Assembly (NCBI GenBank): GCA_964370825.1
Contig: CAYJKY010000007.1
Span: forward strand, 1-64,000
Direction: 5' to 3'
Length of the DNA: 64,000 bases
Source: CAYJBH01 sp964370825
Lineage (GTDB): Bacteria; Bacillota; Clostridia; Oscillospirales; Ruminococcaceae
This document shows positions 44,616-53,992 of the stretch, piece by piece. The number at the start of each line of letters is the position of its first letter. Position 1 is the first letter of the stretch. The notes below the pieces were generated by a model, which did no database searches, was not told where the DNA came from, and saw nothing but the letters and a program-made list of their open reading frames with translations. A program made the translations under genes and the position numbers.

Positions 44616-45380
44616 TCACCTTGTTGAATGGCTGTAGGCTTCACAAAGCTCCTTTGTGTCTCCAATCATTACCATTTTTCCGTTTTTTAACCACGCCGCA
44701 CGATTACACATCCGCTCTATCTGGTTGATATCATGGCTTACAAGTAAAACCGTGGTTCCATTTTTTATAAGGCTATTGATTCGGTCCTCACATTTTTTGG
44801 TAAAAAGAAAATCTCCTACTGATAATACTTCATCAGATATTAGTATATCAGGCTCAACAACTGTTGCGACGGCAAAGGCAAGACGGCTGACCATACCGGA
44901 CGAATAGTTTTTTATCGGTACGTCAATCATATCTGACAGTTCGGCAAACTCGACTATCTCGTTAAACTTCGCTTTTAAAAACGCCTCGGAATAACCGAGT
45001 ACACAGCCGTTTAAATAAATGTTTTCTCTGCCCGTCAAATCAGGATCAAATCCGGTTCCGAGCTCGATTAACGGCGCAATATTTCCGACGACACGCACCC
45101 TGCCCGTAGTCGGTTTAAACACTCCTGCAATAACCTTAAGAAGGGTGCTTTTTCCGCTTCCATTAAGTCCGATTATTCCAAATATTTCACCTTTGCGCAC
45201 GGTAAGATTAACATCGGTAAGTGCGTAAAACTCGGTAAACCTCAGCTGTCCTTTTAACAGCTTTATCATATACTCCTTAAAGCTATCAAGCTTTTCCTTT
45301 GAAAGGTTAAACCTCATGGAAATGTTTGATACCTCTATCGAGATGGGCTGTTGTGCTATATTGTTTTCTGAATCATACAT
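44616..45380 (-). CDS. polysaccharide ABC exporter, ATP-binding subunit (Wzt/TagH type)
   Basis: A 254-residue ATPase of the O-antigen/teichoic acid export class. Walker A is IIGLNGSGKSTLLKV near residue 75, signature motif NYSSGMVSRLAFAVA near 163, Walker B DILISDEVLSVGD near 184, and the switch His in VLLVSHDINQ near 217. N-terminal FNLSKEKLDSFKEYMIKLL is typical of this subgroup. It lacks the C-terminal glycan-binding domain of long Wzt proteins. It overlaps the permease start region by 8 bases. Confidence 0.9.
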   Translation of the reverse strand: MYDSENNIAQQPISIEVSNISMRFNLSKEKLDSFKEYMIKLLKGQLRFTEFYALTDVNLTVRKGEIFGIIGLNGSGKSTLLKVIAGVFKPTTGRVRVVGNIAPLIELGTGFDPDLTGRENIYLNGCVLGYSEAFLKAKFNEIVEFAELSDMIDVPIKNYSSGMVSRLAFAVATVVEPDILISDEVLSVGDFLFTKKCEDRINSLIKNGTTVLLVSHDINQIERMCNRAAWLKNGKMVMIGDTKELCEAYSHSTR

Positions 45381-46164
45381 ATAAAATAAATTTATCCTGT
45401 GTTTTTTTAAATATTATTAAACCTAAAAATAACGCTACAGCGGAAAATGATGTACAAAGCAATAGCTGCTCCGCTGTTGGGGGTAAATTATACAGTATAC
45501 CCTGTCGGAAGAGACTTACATACCAGTATAGGGGATTTATCTGCACCACCTGTTGCATATAGGGCGGAAGCATATCAACTGGGTAAAATAACGGGGTGAG
45601 ATAGGTTAAAGCAGTCATAAACACGGTGTAGAAATGCATAACATCTCTGAAAAAAACTGCGAGAGATGAGAGAATAAGTCCACATCCCAACATGAAAAAG
45701 AACAACAGTATCATCGGTATCGGGAAAAACAGGGTGTAAAGGTTAAAAGGTTGCCCTGTAACAAGCATAACCAACAGCAGTGCAAGGAAGCTGAACAGCA
45801 TGTTTATAAAGGCAAACATAACCTTTTCCATCGGAAAAACATATTTTGGTATATAAACTCGACGTATAAGATGTGAAGCGGTAATAACACTGGACATTGC
45901 CCCGGTAGTAGCATCATTAAAGCTGTTAAAAATCAGCTGACCCGCCATTAAATAGACGGGAAAGTTTGGAATGTCAAACCTTAAAAAATATGAGAAAACA
46001 GCTGTCATAACCAACATCATCATCAAAGGAGAGAGCAAACTCCATAAAATACCGAGCGCAGAGCGACGATACTTTAAGGTTATGTCCCTTTTTATCAGAT
46101 GAACAAGTAACGGCCAGTACCGAACAAATCCATGAATATATGCAGCTGCCTTAGTCAAAACCAC
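45373..46164 (-). CDS. polysaccharide ABC exporter, permease (Wzm/TagG type)
   Basis: A 263-residue ABC-2 membrane subunit with six predicted helices. N-terminal LIKRDITLKYRRSALGILWSLLSP (split here by function: an amphipathic helix, then helix 1) is the family signature. It pairs with the adjacent ATPase to flip a lipid-linked polysaccharide across the membrane. LGCGLILSSLAVFFRDVMH is the typical loop between helices 4 and 5. The stop overlaps the start of the ATPase. rfbC lies 59 bases upstream on the same strand. Confidence 0.9.
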   Translation of the reverse strand: MVLTKAAAYIHGFVRYWPLLVHLIKRDITLKYRRSALGILWSLLSPLMMMLVMTAVFSYFLRFDIPNFPVYLMAGQLIFNSFNDATTGAMSSVITASHLIRRVYIPKYVFPMEKVMFAFINMLFSFLALLLVMLVTGQPFNLYTLFFPIPMILLFFFMLGCGLILSSLAVFFRDVMHFYTVFMTALTYLTPLFYPVDMLPPYMQQVVQINPLYWYVSLFRQGILYNLPPTAEQLLLCTSFSAVALFLGLIIFKKTQDKFILYV

Positions 46165-46223
46165 CTCAAATTAATATTACTTTTTGTATAACGTCGCAAA
46201 ATTCTACAAAATATAGCTAAAAC

Positions 46224-46793
46224 CTACGATATATTATTGTAGTAGGAGAAATCCTGCTCCAAAAATGATGGCAGAAGAGAATCCTTTTCTGACAAGGAGG
46301 GTTTAACGCTGCCTGACTGCCAGTCTATATTAAGTGTGGCATCATTATATATTATCCCACCTTCGTCCGTTGGGTCGTACACATTTGTACATTTATATGT
46401 GAACTCCGCCACATCGGACAGGACGTAAAATCCGTGTGCAAATCCCTCAGGAACATAGAACATTTTATTATTTTCATCTGTTAACAGTACGGTTTTATGT
46501 TTTCCGAAGGTTGGACTGTTCGGACGAATGTCAACAGCAACATCAAGCACACTTCCCTTTACAACCCTTACCAGCTTTCCTTGCGGTTTTGTCTTTTGAA
46601 AATGCAGACCTCTGAGAACACCTTTAATGCTTCTCGAACAGTTATCCTGTACAAAATCGACATCAATTCCACCCTTGGTGAAGGCATCACGTCGATATAG
46701 TTCCATAAAAAAACCACGTTCGTCGCCAAATTTTTTCGGAGTAACTATTATTGCGCCGGAAAGCTCGGTCTGTTCAAATACAAAGTTAGACAT
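46224..46793 (-). CDS. rfbC: dTDP-4-dehydrorhamnose 3,5-epimerase
   Basis: A 189-residue cupin enzyme in dTDP-L-rhamnose synthesis. ERGFFMELYRRDAF lies near residue 27. QDNCSRSIKGVLRGLHFQ (about 50-67) carries the catalytic His, VDIRPNSPTFGKH follows, and FVP or YVPEGFAHGF with Tyr lies near 125. The start at 46793 has GGTGGA 6 bases upstream; an earlier in-frame ATG at 46838 lacks a site. Other rhamnose genes (rfbA, B, D) are not in the window. The neighbouring exporter and double glycosyltransferase suggest a rhamnose-containing wall polysaccharide. Confidence 0.93.
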   Translation of the reverse strand: MSNFVFEQTELSGAIIVTPKKFGDERGFFMELYRRDAFTKGGIDVDFVQDNCSRSIKGVLRGLHFQKTKPQGKLVRVVKGSVLDVAVDIRPNSPTFGKHKTVLLTDENNKMFYVPEGFAHGFYVLSDVAEFTYKCTNVYDPTDEGGIIYNDATLNIDWQSGSVKPSLSEKDSLLPSFLEQDFSYYNNIS

Positions 46794-46934
46794 TTTTATC
46801 CACCATTCATTGTTTACTTCTATAATACAATAACACAATAATGGAATTATTTCAAGAAGGTTTTTATTTTGTTAGCTCCGTCGTTAGCATAATATACCCA
46901 AAACTACATTTAGACCGTATCGGTCAATTGCTAT

Positions 46935-47459
46935 TTATTTGATATGAGCTTTTTTCAAAAGCTGTCTCCTCTGTTTATAGTCCGGCATAACCGATTCAAC
47001 AATCTGCCAAAAATTTTTGCTGTGGTCTTTTTTGATTATGTGCGCCAGTTCGTGGACAACAACATAATCCTGTGCTTCCTTTGGTGCTAACATAAGCCTA
47101 CAGGAAAAACAAAGTGAGTTTTTTGAGTTGCAGCTACCCCACCTTGTGGCTGCCTTGGTAATCTTTATTCCGGTATAGTTAACGCTCATGATTTGAGCAA
47201 AATGACTGCATCGGTCAGGAAGTGTTTTTAATGCCTCTTGCTTCAGTTTTTCCAGCTCCGTCTCGCATAATGGAGTTTTTTTATTTTCCAGAACCTCCTG
47301 CTGCTTTTTTTCTATCCACTGACGTTTTTGAAGTATAAACTCCTCGATAACACTTAGCGGGAGCCTTTTAGGTGCACGTACCTCAACACCGCCGTCCTCG
47401 GTGATACGAATGGCGACGGTGCGTCGGTTACTACGTATTAAGTTGTAGTTAACAACCAC
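46935..47459 (-). CDS. YgjP-like zinc metalloprotease (DUF45/SprT-like)
   Basis: A 174-residue protein with the zinc motif VVHELAHIIKKDHSKNFW (about residues 136-153), HExxH with a third His six residues on. RSNRRTVAIRITEDGGVEV and APKRLPLSVIEEFI are the DUF45 N-terminal blocks, and KAATRWGSCNSKNSL is the conserved WGS motif. The family is thought to be peptidase-like, but substrates are poorly known. The start is GTG at 47459, overlapping the stop of the YjfB gene by one base (TAGTG), so translation is coupled. Confidence 0.85.
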   Translation of the reverse strand: MVVNYNLIRSNRRTVAIRITEDGGVEVRAPKRLPLSVIEEFILQKRQWIEKKQQEVLENKKTPLCETELEKLKQEALKTLPDRCSHFAQIMSVNYTGIKITKAATRWGSCNSKNSLCFSCRLMLAPKEAQDYVVVHELAHIIKKDHSKNFWQIVESVMPDYKQRRQLLKKAHIK

Positions 47460-47635
47460 TATACCCTCATGTTTATGGCAATGGTATCGGTTGGAGGTGT
47501 GGCTGTCTCTGCCATATTTATAAGCGCTGTTGCCTGTTGTTCGGCTGTTTCCATGATGTTCTTTGTCATTGCAATGGCTACCGAGTTCATGGTTTGTGCA
47601 GTACTTAAATTCATGCTTACCTGGCCTACATCCAT
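47459..47635 (-). CDS. YjfB family putative motility protein
   Basis: A 58-residue protein matching the YjfB family. It opens MDVGQVSMNLSTAQTMN and has METAEQQATALI in the middle, the conserved helix of the family. The family is called a putative motility protein by association. No flagellar or chemotaxis genes are seen in this window. The start at 47635 follows AGTAAAAT. Its stop overlaps the GTG of the DUF45 gene. It lies 15 bases downstream of the amidase gene, so the three are likely one transcript. Confidence 0.75.
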   Translation of the reverse strand: MDVGQVSMNLSTAQTMNSVAIAMTKNIMETAEQQATALINMAETATPPTDTIAINMRV

Positions 47636-47650
47636 AATTTTACTCCTTTC

Positions 47651-50077
47651 TTAGTTCGTAGTGGTGTGTGTCCTGTAGAATTCCTCCACGGCACGGACAA
47701 AACCTTCTGCTGTTCCGTATACGGCAGAGTATACCCCCTCATGTGAATATAGGTCATCATATTCTACAGGGTTTATGACGAAACCGTACTCATAAAGTAC
47801 CGACATAGATCCGGTTGAGCGGGTTACGTAAAAGTATCCATCGAAGGCACCTCTTGAAACGCGTCCGGTATAACCGGCAACATTTTCATTAACTGATTCT
47901 GCAAAAACTCTTGAGATTTCTTCGAAGTAGTATCCTTCCACTCCGGCAGCTGTATTACCGTCGGAAGTGAGCGCTATGCTGTTGTGGTGAATAGATAAAA
48001 AGAAATGCGGTTTTTCTGTGACCGACATGATCAAACGCTCCTGCAATGTCGGAAAGCTGTCGTCGGTTCTGGTCATTATAACCTCGGCGCCAAGCTGAAT
48101 TAAACGAGCCTCTAAAACCTTTGCGAGGTTTAGATTTAATTCCTTCTCGGTGGGTCCACTAATTCCGCCGGCTATTCCGGGTGCACCGGAATCCTGATCT
48201 CCATGCCCTGCATCCAGCATAATCACAAACCCTTCAAGAGGTAGCCCCGTGGGCTGTGACGGTGCCGCAATTAGATCTATAGCAAGTGAGTCATTATTAT
48301 ACTCCACATAATGCCCCCATACCGGAATTTGTGAAGAAAAGTCTAATGTTATGATGGTCTTGTTTTCCTCGGTTGTAATGGATGCATCGTCTATGTGAGC
48401 GGATGAGGCTTTTAACGCTTCAAGGCTTGCTAAGGCGGCAGAAAAATCCACATCATATATGGTTAGTATTAACCGGTTGCCTAACCGTTCATCATATACT
48501 GCAGGCGAGCCAAGACCGGTAAAACCTATAGTTTCGCCTCTTTCATGTGCGGTCACAGTAAGACCGCTACAAACCCCAGAATCCTCTGCAGCGACAGTAG
48601 TGTTATATGCCATTACCCAGTCACCGCTTGATAAACGATATGCGTAGGTTGTTTTACCACTACGTGTGGTTAAAACATTGTCGGTGACTGTAAATATTGC
48701 ACCTTGACGAAGTGTTTCTGAAATATTTGCATCACTTGACACATCAAATAAAGCACTGGCTATCGGAACAGACACCTCAACATAACTCCCTATTGCAGCC
48801 TGAGCCGTTCCGTCGTGCGGGGTTGAGCTCCCATCTCCTGTATAAGTGTACCTCTCTATCTCGGCAACAGCTGTAATTTCGCCCTGTGTAAAGGTAAATG
48901 TGTTTACACCCATATCAAGGGAAACCAAAATGCCGAAAGAGCCGGAACTGCTAAGTCTGGTAACCTCAACACCGTCCATATAGAGCGGCTGTGCAGGGTC
49001 CGACAATCCCATAATGTAGCAACTTCCGGAGGTCTGTCGCAGGTATCCGCTGGAAGGGTTGGTTAGTGACAGTTCAGTAGAGAGCTGATAGTTTGGCAAT
49101 GGGTCAGCCGCAAGCGGTGTTGATGTTGCCGCAAGTCTTGCTATCGATGCAGTATCAACCTCTCCGTAAGTTCCGAATATAGTCCCACTGTTCCCTGCGA
49201 TTTGTACATGATTATAGAGAAAATAATCAAACTCTGAAAGTGAAAGATCGCCGACAATGCTGTAAAGGTCAACACCTTGCAATTCTTCCGACGCCTGAAC
49301 CATAAAAGCTGTATCGACAATGGCAAAGTCAGCAAAATCTACAGGAAATAACTCGTCAAAAATCACGCCTACACTACGACCGGAAAGCTGTTCGGTTAAG
49401 CCGGTAAAAAGTGTGTCTACATCAGCAGTTAAATCATTATCAATGTTGCTAATCGCAACGCCGGAGATGGGATATCGCTTGAAAAGCCTTGTTAAACTTT
49501 CCGTCAATATTTCGATATAACCTTCATCTGACGCAGAATAACGTCCATTAACTATTTCTGCATCGAACTTCATTAGACTTGCACCGAATAAGTCCAAAAT
49601 TGCTACCGTTGCTATGCCATTCTGCGCGGCAGCATTGCTGATACTGGCGAGTGGGTCAAACTCCTCAAAGGCCGGCTCAAAGTTTTTGTCGTCGTAGGCA
49701 ACTATTTCATTCGACTTAGTGTATAAAAAAATAGTGTTTATACTGTTTGTATTGCAAAATTCGACAAGTTGTGCGGTTATAAGCTGCTGTTGCTCCGACT
49801 CCTCTACCATGTTATAAAGCGAAAACGGGTCTACAAAAAGCCCACCAACCGTGCTATCACCAATAAACGGCTGAACCGGAGGTTCTTTATTCTCCTGCCA
49901 TTCTGAATAAAGCGGTGTCAGGACAATAATCGAAAGCGAAATCAACACAATAATCATCAGCAAAAACAGAAGTACAACCAATGCACGCATTGGCTTTTTT
50001 CCGTTGGGTGAAGATCGTTTATTTTCGCGGGGTGGCTTATATGCTCTATAGGGGCTGTATTTCATTATTTTGCCCAT
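47651..50077 (-). CDS. membrane-anchored N-acetylmuramoyl-L-alanine amidase with glycosidase-like N-domain
   Basis: An 808-residue type II membrane protein. A basic, Pro-rich tail and one helix (ALVVLLFLLMIIVLISLSII) precede a barrel-like region (about 95-330: VAILDLFGA, GVAISNIDNDLTAD) resembling distant glycosidases. A beta-rich region with an SH3-like or AMIN-like segment follows. The C-terminal Amidase_3 domain (about 625-805) has IMLDAGHGDQDSG, a Glu in PTEKELNLNLAK, SIHHNS and LYEYGFVINP, covering zinc ligands and the catalytic Glu. It cuts the sugar-peptide bond of peptidoglycan. The start is uncertain: 50077 or 50065 follow AAAGGAA; 50104 overlaps a leader hairpin. Confidence 0.82.
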   Translation of the reverse strand: MGKIMKYSPYRAYKPPRENKRSSPNGKKPMRALVVLLFLLMIIVLISLSIIVLTPLYSEWQENKEPPVQPFIGDSTVGGLFVDPFSLYNMVEESEQQQLITAQLVEFCNTNSINTIFLYTKSNEIVAYDDKNFEPAFEEFDPLASISNAAAQNGIATVAILDLFGASLMKFDAEIVNGRYSASDEGYIEILTESLTRLFKRYPISGVAISNIDNDLTADVDTLFTGLTEQLSGRSVGVIFDELFPVDFADFAIVDTAFMVQASEELQGVDLYSIVGDLSLSEFDYFLYNHVQIAGNSGTIFGTYGEVDTASIARLAATSTPLAADPLPNYQLSTELSLTNPSSGYLRQTSGSCYIMGLSDPAQPLYMDGVEVTRLSSSGSFGILVSLDMGVNTFTFTQGEITAVAEIERYTYTGDGSSTPHDGTAQAAIGSYVEVSVPIASALFDVSSDANISETLRQGAIFTVTDNVLTTRSGKTTYAYRLSSGDWVMAYNTTVAAEDSGVCSGLTVTAHERGETIGFTGLGSPAVYDERLGNRLILTIYDVDFSAALASLEALKASSAHIDDASITTEENKTIITLDFSSQIPVWGHYVEYNNDSLAIDLIAAPSQPTGLPLEGFVIMLDAGHGDQDSGAPGIAGGISGPTEKELNLNLAKVLEARLIQLGAEVIMTRTDDSFPTLQERLIMSVTEKPHFFLSIHHNSIALTSDGNTAAGVEGYYFEEISRVFAESVNENVAGYTGRVSRGAFDGYFYVTRSTGSMSVLYEYGFVINPVEYDDLYSHEGVYSAVYGTAEGFVRAVEEFYRTHTTTN

Positions 50078-50097
50078 GTTCCTTTCTATCATAAAAT

Positions 50098-50118
50098 CCC
50101 ACATAAATTTTGTATGGG
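50098..50118 (-). other. 5'-leader hairpin element, copy 2 (upstream of the amidase)
   Basis: Minus strand: CCCATA-CAAAATTTA-TGTGGG, a 6-bp stem and 9-base loop. AAGCGAG precedes it and the stem runs into GGGATTTT. It lies about 20 bases upstream of the amidase start. Compared with copy 1 the last stem pair changes G-C to A-T and the loop keeps CRAAAYTTA. A degenerate third copy may lie further upstream, near 50155-50185. Confidence 0.55.
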
Positions 50119-50259
50119 CTCGCTTTTATGCTTTTCTTCTTGTTTAAAATTTATGCCCATACATCCCTTAATTTTGTACGGTTCCACCGCCGTCATACAG
50201 TAGAATTCAAACATTTACTACTCGAAGGGCACAATAATTGTAGTTTGTAAAAGTAAAAG

Positions 50260-50799
50260 CTATTTTATAAGCTTACGTTCTAAGAAAAAGTTAAATATCT
50301 TAACCATCGATATACCGAGTATGCTACCGATTAAGGCGGCTGTTAGTTGTCCACTACTATAAAGTGATATAAGTTCTTCACGCTGCATTTCGGGCAAATT
50401 AAAAAGTAAGGGGAGAAATTTAATTGCCAAAAAAAATTGTACGAAATATTTTAATAAAGCGGCTCCAAGCATTGGGGTCAAAAACAAGAAAGGTTTTACA
50501 CTATGTTCGATAACACCGGGTGAAACCTTGAGCACCAGAACATATAAAACATTTCCGGCAAGGAGAGTCAGAAAGCTTGGAATAACCGAAACAGTTCCGT
50601 CAAACAACGATATAGACGACATAACAAATGCAAGAACGAGCCCCCATACAAGTCCGAGAAATCCGGTGGTAAGCGCAAGAATTAAATTTAGTAAAATATT
50701 CGACATCCATCGACCAATGTGGTCATTAAGCAACATAACCGCAAGGCTCAATGATATAAATATTATGCCGATAAACATATTTTTATGCAGTATTTTCAT
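50260..50799 (-). CDS. hypothetical five- or six-helix membrane protein
   Basis: A 179-residue integral membrane protein. Hydrophobic segments lie at about residues 10-25, 32-65, 70-92, 100-123 and 150-172. The size and pattern recall substrate-binding S components of ECF vitamin transporters, but no diagnostic motif is seen and no ECF ATPase is near. It stands alone between two intergenic regions of about 180 and 117 bases, divergent from the zinc-ribbon gene. Confidence 0.5.
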   Translation of the reverse strand: MKILHKNMFIGIIFISLSLAVMLLNDHIGRWMSNILLNLILALTTGFLGLVWGLVLAFVMSSISLFDGTVSVIPSFLTLLAGNVLYVLVLKVSPGVIEHSVKPFLFLTPMLGAALLKYFVQFFLAIKFLPLLFNLPEMQREELISLYSSGQLTAALIGSILGISMVKIFNFFLERKLIK

Positions 50800-50916
50800 T
50801 AAGTCTCCGATAACAGTTGCCTTTTGACTAATATTATACTATAATAGAGGCATATTATCAATACCAAATGCTATATAATATATCGGCACATTTAACGAAA
50901 GGATTATAGTAAATAT

Positions 50917-52239
50917 ATGAAGCAATGCCCAAAATGCCATAAAGCAGCTAATGACGACCAGGTTTTTTGTAATAACTGTGGGGACAAGTTGGTTAGCGAG
51001 AGGGTCGATACCAAACAGCTTTTTGACAATATCGAGATTAATGCGGGAACTCTTTCCGATAACATCAGCCAACAACCATCCCAGCAATCACAACCGCCTC
51101 AGGAAGAACGTCCGAGAAGGAGTCGAGCTAACGAGTACAGTCATAAGAGTCGTCGTATGACAATACCTCTGTTGACCTTTCTATCCATAGTTACCTCGCT
51201 AGTAATTGCGACAGTTTTTATGTTTGTAAACTATAACCAGACGGCAGCAATAAATCGATTTGCTGCGGCACTTATATCACAGGATGCCGAAGCGATAAGG
51301 GAAAGTGCGGTGTTTTTAGACATCGATCCTACCGACGATGAGCTTCTATCCATGGCGGCGGCTTTAGACGATGAAGATATAAAGCTTTTAAAGACACAGC
51401 TTAGCGACGGCGAGTCCAGGAGCTTTTCGTCATTTTCATTGGTTGAAACCCCTCTTACATGGCCTTTTACAAAACATCTGGTAAGTGTATCCGAGGCTAA
51501 AATTTCTATCAACGGGTTAACCGAGGGGGTTCAAATAACTGTTAATAAAACACCTGTTACTGCCGTTTATGAGGATGGCGTTGCGATAATATCAAATCTA
51601 ATACCGGGGCAGTACAGTATAGAGTTTGGCGAGTCGGGGTATGAGCCGGCAATTGTAGAAAGTTTTAAGTCAGACGGCGAAACGGTACAGGCCATTGCCA
51701 ACGGGCCCATCGTTCTGCCGGGTACCGAGCCTGAACCGGAACCGGAGCCCGAACCGGAACCGGAACCACAGCCTGAGCCGGAGCCGGAGTCAGATCCAAA
51801 TTCCGAGCCTCAGAATGCAAACGAATTGCTGTTTAATGAGCTTGCCGATACTGTCTATACCCACTATAAATCGTATCTGCTATCGCAGAGCATGGAGGAC
51901 ATTTCTCTTCTCGAAAAGGCTACAATAGCTGCCATAGGTGACGCACAGACAAGACTGGACAACTTTAATCGTGGCAGTAGCTTTGAGTTAGTGAGCATGA
52001 CAGTAGACACCGGATCAATAGGCATATATGATGTAGGCGAGGCGACGCAGGCAGACGTGCTTGCAAAGGTTGTGTTCACCTCGGCATCCAAAGAAGATCC
52101 CACCAACATTAACACCGTAGAGGATCACATTGTTTTCACCCTTGTGCTTCAGCCGGATTTAAGTTGGCTTGTCAACACAAGAAATCCAACCGACCGCGCA
52201 CTCGGAGAGACGGTAGTAAGTTATAATGAAACTGAATAA
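50917..52239 (+). CDS. zinc-ribbon membrane protein with PEGA-like domain
   Basis: A 440-residue protein. The N-terminal zinc ribbon KQCPKCHKAANDDQVFCNNC (CxxC...CxxC, residues 2-21) is cytoplasmic. One helix (about 84-107) follows. Outside lie a helical region, a PEGA-like beta domain (ISINGLTEGVQITV, LIPGQYSIEFGESGYEP), an EPEPEP stalk (about 268-295), and a C-terminal domain resembling an NTF2-like or YvbJ-like module. This zinc ribbon plus membrane plus external domain layout is common in Firmicutes, with unknown function. AAAGGATT precedes the ATG. proS follows after 21 bases. Confidence 0.65.
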   Translation: MKQCPKCHKAANDDQVFCNNCGDKLVSERVDTKQLFDNIEINAGTLSDNISQQPSQQSQPPQEERPRRSRANEYSHKSRRMTIPLLTFLSIVTSLVIATVFMFVNYNQTAAINRFAAALISQDAEAIRESAVFLDIDPTDDELLSMAAALDDEDIKLLKTQLSDGESRSFSSFSLVETPLTWPFTKHLVSVSEAKISINGLTEGVQITVNKTPVTAVYEDGVAIISNLIPGQYSIEFGESGYEPAIVESFKSDGETVQAIANGPIVLPGTEPEPEPEPEPEPEPQPEPEPESDPNSEPQNANELLFNELADTVYTHYKSYLLSQSMEDISLLEKATIAAIGDAQTRLDNFNRGSSFELVSMTVDTGSIGIYDVGEATQADVLAKVVFTSASKEDPTNINTVEDHIVFTLVLQPDLSWLVNTRNPTDRALGETVVSYNETE

Positions 52240-52260
52240 AAATGAAAGGTAATATATAGT

Positions 52261-53985
52261 ATGAAGGTAGCAAATTTAGTCGGCGAAAGATTTAAAGAAC
52301 GTCCCTCTGACTGTATTGTCGACAGCCATGCGCTGATGGTTAGAGGTGCATATATAAAAAATGTAGCAAACGGAATATATTCCTCCTTCACGCCGTTAAA
52401 GCGTATTGCAAGGAAGATAGAACAGATTATCCGTGAAGAGATGGATAGGATAGACGGACAGGAGGTAAGCTTCCCCGTCGTGCTTCCTGCGTCGTTATGG
52501 GAGGAATCGGGACGTTATCAAAGTGTAGGCAGTGAGCTTATGCGACTTAGTGACCGCAGCGGTGGTGAATACGTTCTCGGAATGACCCATGAGGAGGCGG
52601 CTGTTCATCTGGTTCGTGAGTACGGACAGAGCTATTCAAAGTATCCCTTTATGATTTATCAAATACAAACAAAGTTTCGTGACGAGGCACGTCCGAGAGC
52701 CGGACTTATTAGGGTGCGAGAGTTCACCATGAAGGATGCATACTCCTTTCATACCTCACAGCAGGATTTAGAGAATTACTACGAGAGATGTCACGAGGCT
52801 TACGAACGCATATTTAGGAGAGCAGGGCTTCCCGAGGTTGTTTCGGTAGCCTCCGACTCCGGAATGATGGGCGGAAGTTTATCACATGAATTTATGCTTC
52901 TTACGCCAATAGGCGAGGATACAGTTGTATTGTGTCCCGATTGTGGTTACAGTGCAAACATGGAGGCTGCAGACAACATAGTTGAATCTGTTAGAGAGGA
53001 ATTTTCCGAAGAGCTTGTCGCAGTACATACACCCGCCATGGCAACGATAGATGAAGTATGTAATTTTCTTAATGCACCGTGTGAAAAGAGTGTAAAGGCG
53101 GTTGTTTATCAAAAAAACATCGATAACAGCTATGTAGTTTTGTTTATAAGAGGTGATTACGAGGTAAACGAGGCCAAACTCAAACGTGTTTTAGGTTGTG
53201 AGGTTTATCCTGCCGTTATCGAGGAAAACAGCGGTATCGTTGCAGGGTTTATTGGTGCATACGGATTTACCGCCGATGCAACCGTACTGTTCGACAAAAC
53301 CATAGAAGGATGCAACAACATGGTTTGCGGTGCGAACAAGGTGGATTATCACTATAAAGGGTTTGACATAGAGCGTGACGTTGAGGGTGATATTTCCTTT
53401 GTGGATGTTGCCAAGGTACAGGAGGGTGGTATCTGCCCGACATGTAAAAAACAATCTTTACAGATTAATCGTGGTATTGAGGTAGGAAACATATTCCAGC
53501 TTGGAACAAAATATTCAAAATCCATGCAGATGACCTACCTTGACGAAAACGGCGACCTTCTCAATCCGATAATGGGTTGCTACGGAATAGGTGTCGGACG
53601 ATTGGCGGCATCGGTGTGTGAGGCACACCATGATGATTACGGCCCAATATGGCCAATAGCGATAGCTCCCTGGCAGGTTCATCTGTGTGCAGTGCGTGCA
53701 GACGATTCCGAGGTTAGAGAGGTTGCAGACGAACTATATAAAAACCTGACCGATAGAGGAATAGAGGTTATATATGATGACAGGTCGGTGAGTGCCGGCG
53801 TAATGTTTTCTGATGCCGACCTTTTAGGGGTACCACTTAGAGTAATTGTTAGCCCAAGAAATCTAAAGGAAAATAGTTGTGAAATTGTAAGCAGAGATAA
53901 GAGTGTCTCAAAAAAGGTTGACAAAGCAGCTTGTGCCGACGAGGTTTCATCGATGGTTAAGATTTTACTAAACAACAGCAGATAG
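52261..53985 (+). CDS. proS: prolyl-tRNA synthetase, bacterial type
   Basis: A 574-residue class II synthetase charging tRNA-Pro. Motif 1 region: YIKNVANGIYSSFTPLKRI. Motif 2: KFRDEARPRAGLIRVREFTM (about 140-159). The bacterial INS editing domain (about 225-385) shows PCEKSVKAVVY and LFIRGDYEVNEAKL and would deacylate Ala-tRNA-Pro. Motif 3: MGCYGIGVGRLAA (about 440-452). The anticodon domain follows. Length is typical for the INS-containing form. It lies between the zinc-ribbon gene and the TraX-like gene, 7 bases before the latter. No T-box leader is seen. Confidence 0.96.
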   Translation: MKVANLVGERFKERPSDCIVDSHALMVRGAYIKNVANGIYSSFTPLKRIARKIEQIIREEMDRIDGQEVSFPVVLPASLWEESGRYQSVGSELMRLSDRSGGEYVLGMTHEEAAVHLVREYGQSYSKYPFMIYQIQTKFRDEARPRAGLIRVREFTMKDAYSFHTSQQDLENYYERCHEAYERIFRRAGLPEVVSVASDSGMMGGSLSHEFMLLTPIGEDTVVLCPDCGYSANMEAADNIVESVREEFSEELVAVHTPAMATIDEVCNFLNAPCEKSVKAVVYQKNIDNSYVVLFIRGDYEVNEAKLKRVLGCEVYPAVIEENSGIVAGFIGAYGFTADATVLFDKTIEGCNNMVCGANKVDYHYKGFDIERDVEGDISFVDVAKVQEGGICPTCKKQSLQINRGIEVGNIFQLGTKYSKSMQMTYLDENGDLLNPIMGCYGIGVGRLAASVCEAHHDDYGPIWPIAIAPWQVHLCAVRADDSEVREVADELYKNLTDRGIEVIYDDRSVSAGVMFSDADLLGVPLRVIVSPRNLKENSCEIVSRDKSVSKKVDKAACADEVSSMVKILLNNSR

Positions 53986-53992
53986 AGGCAAA

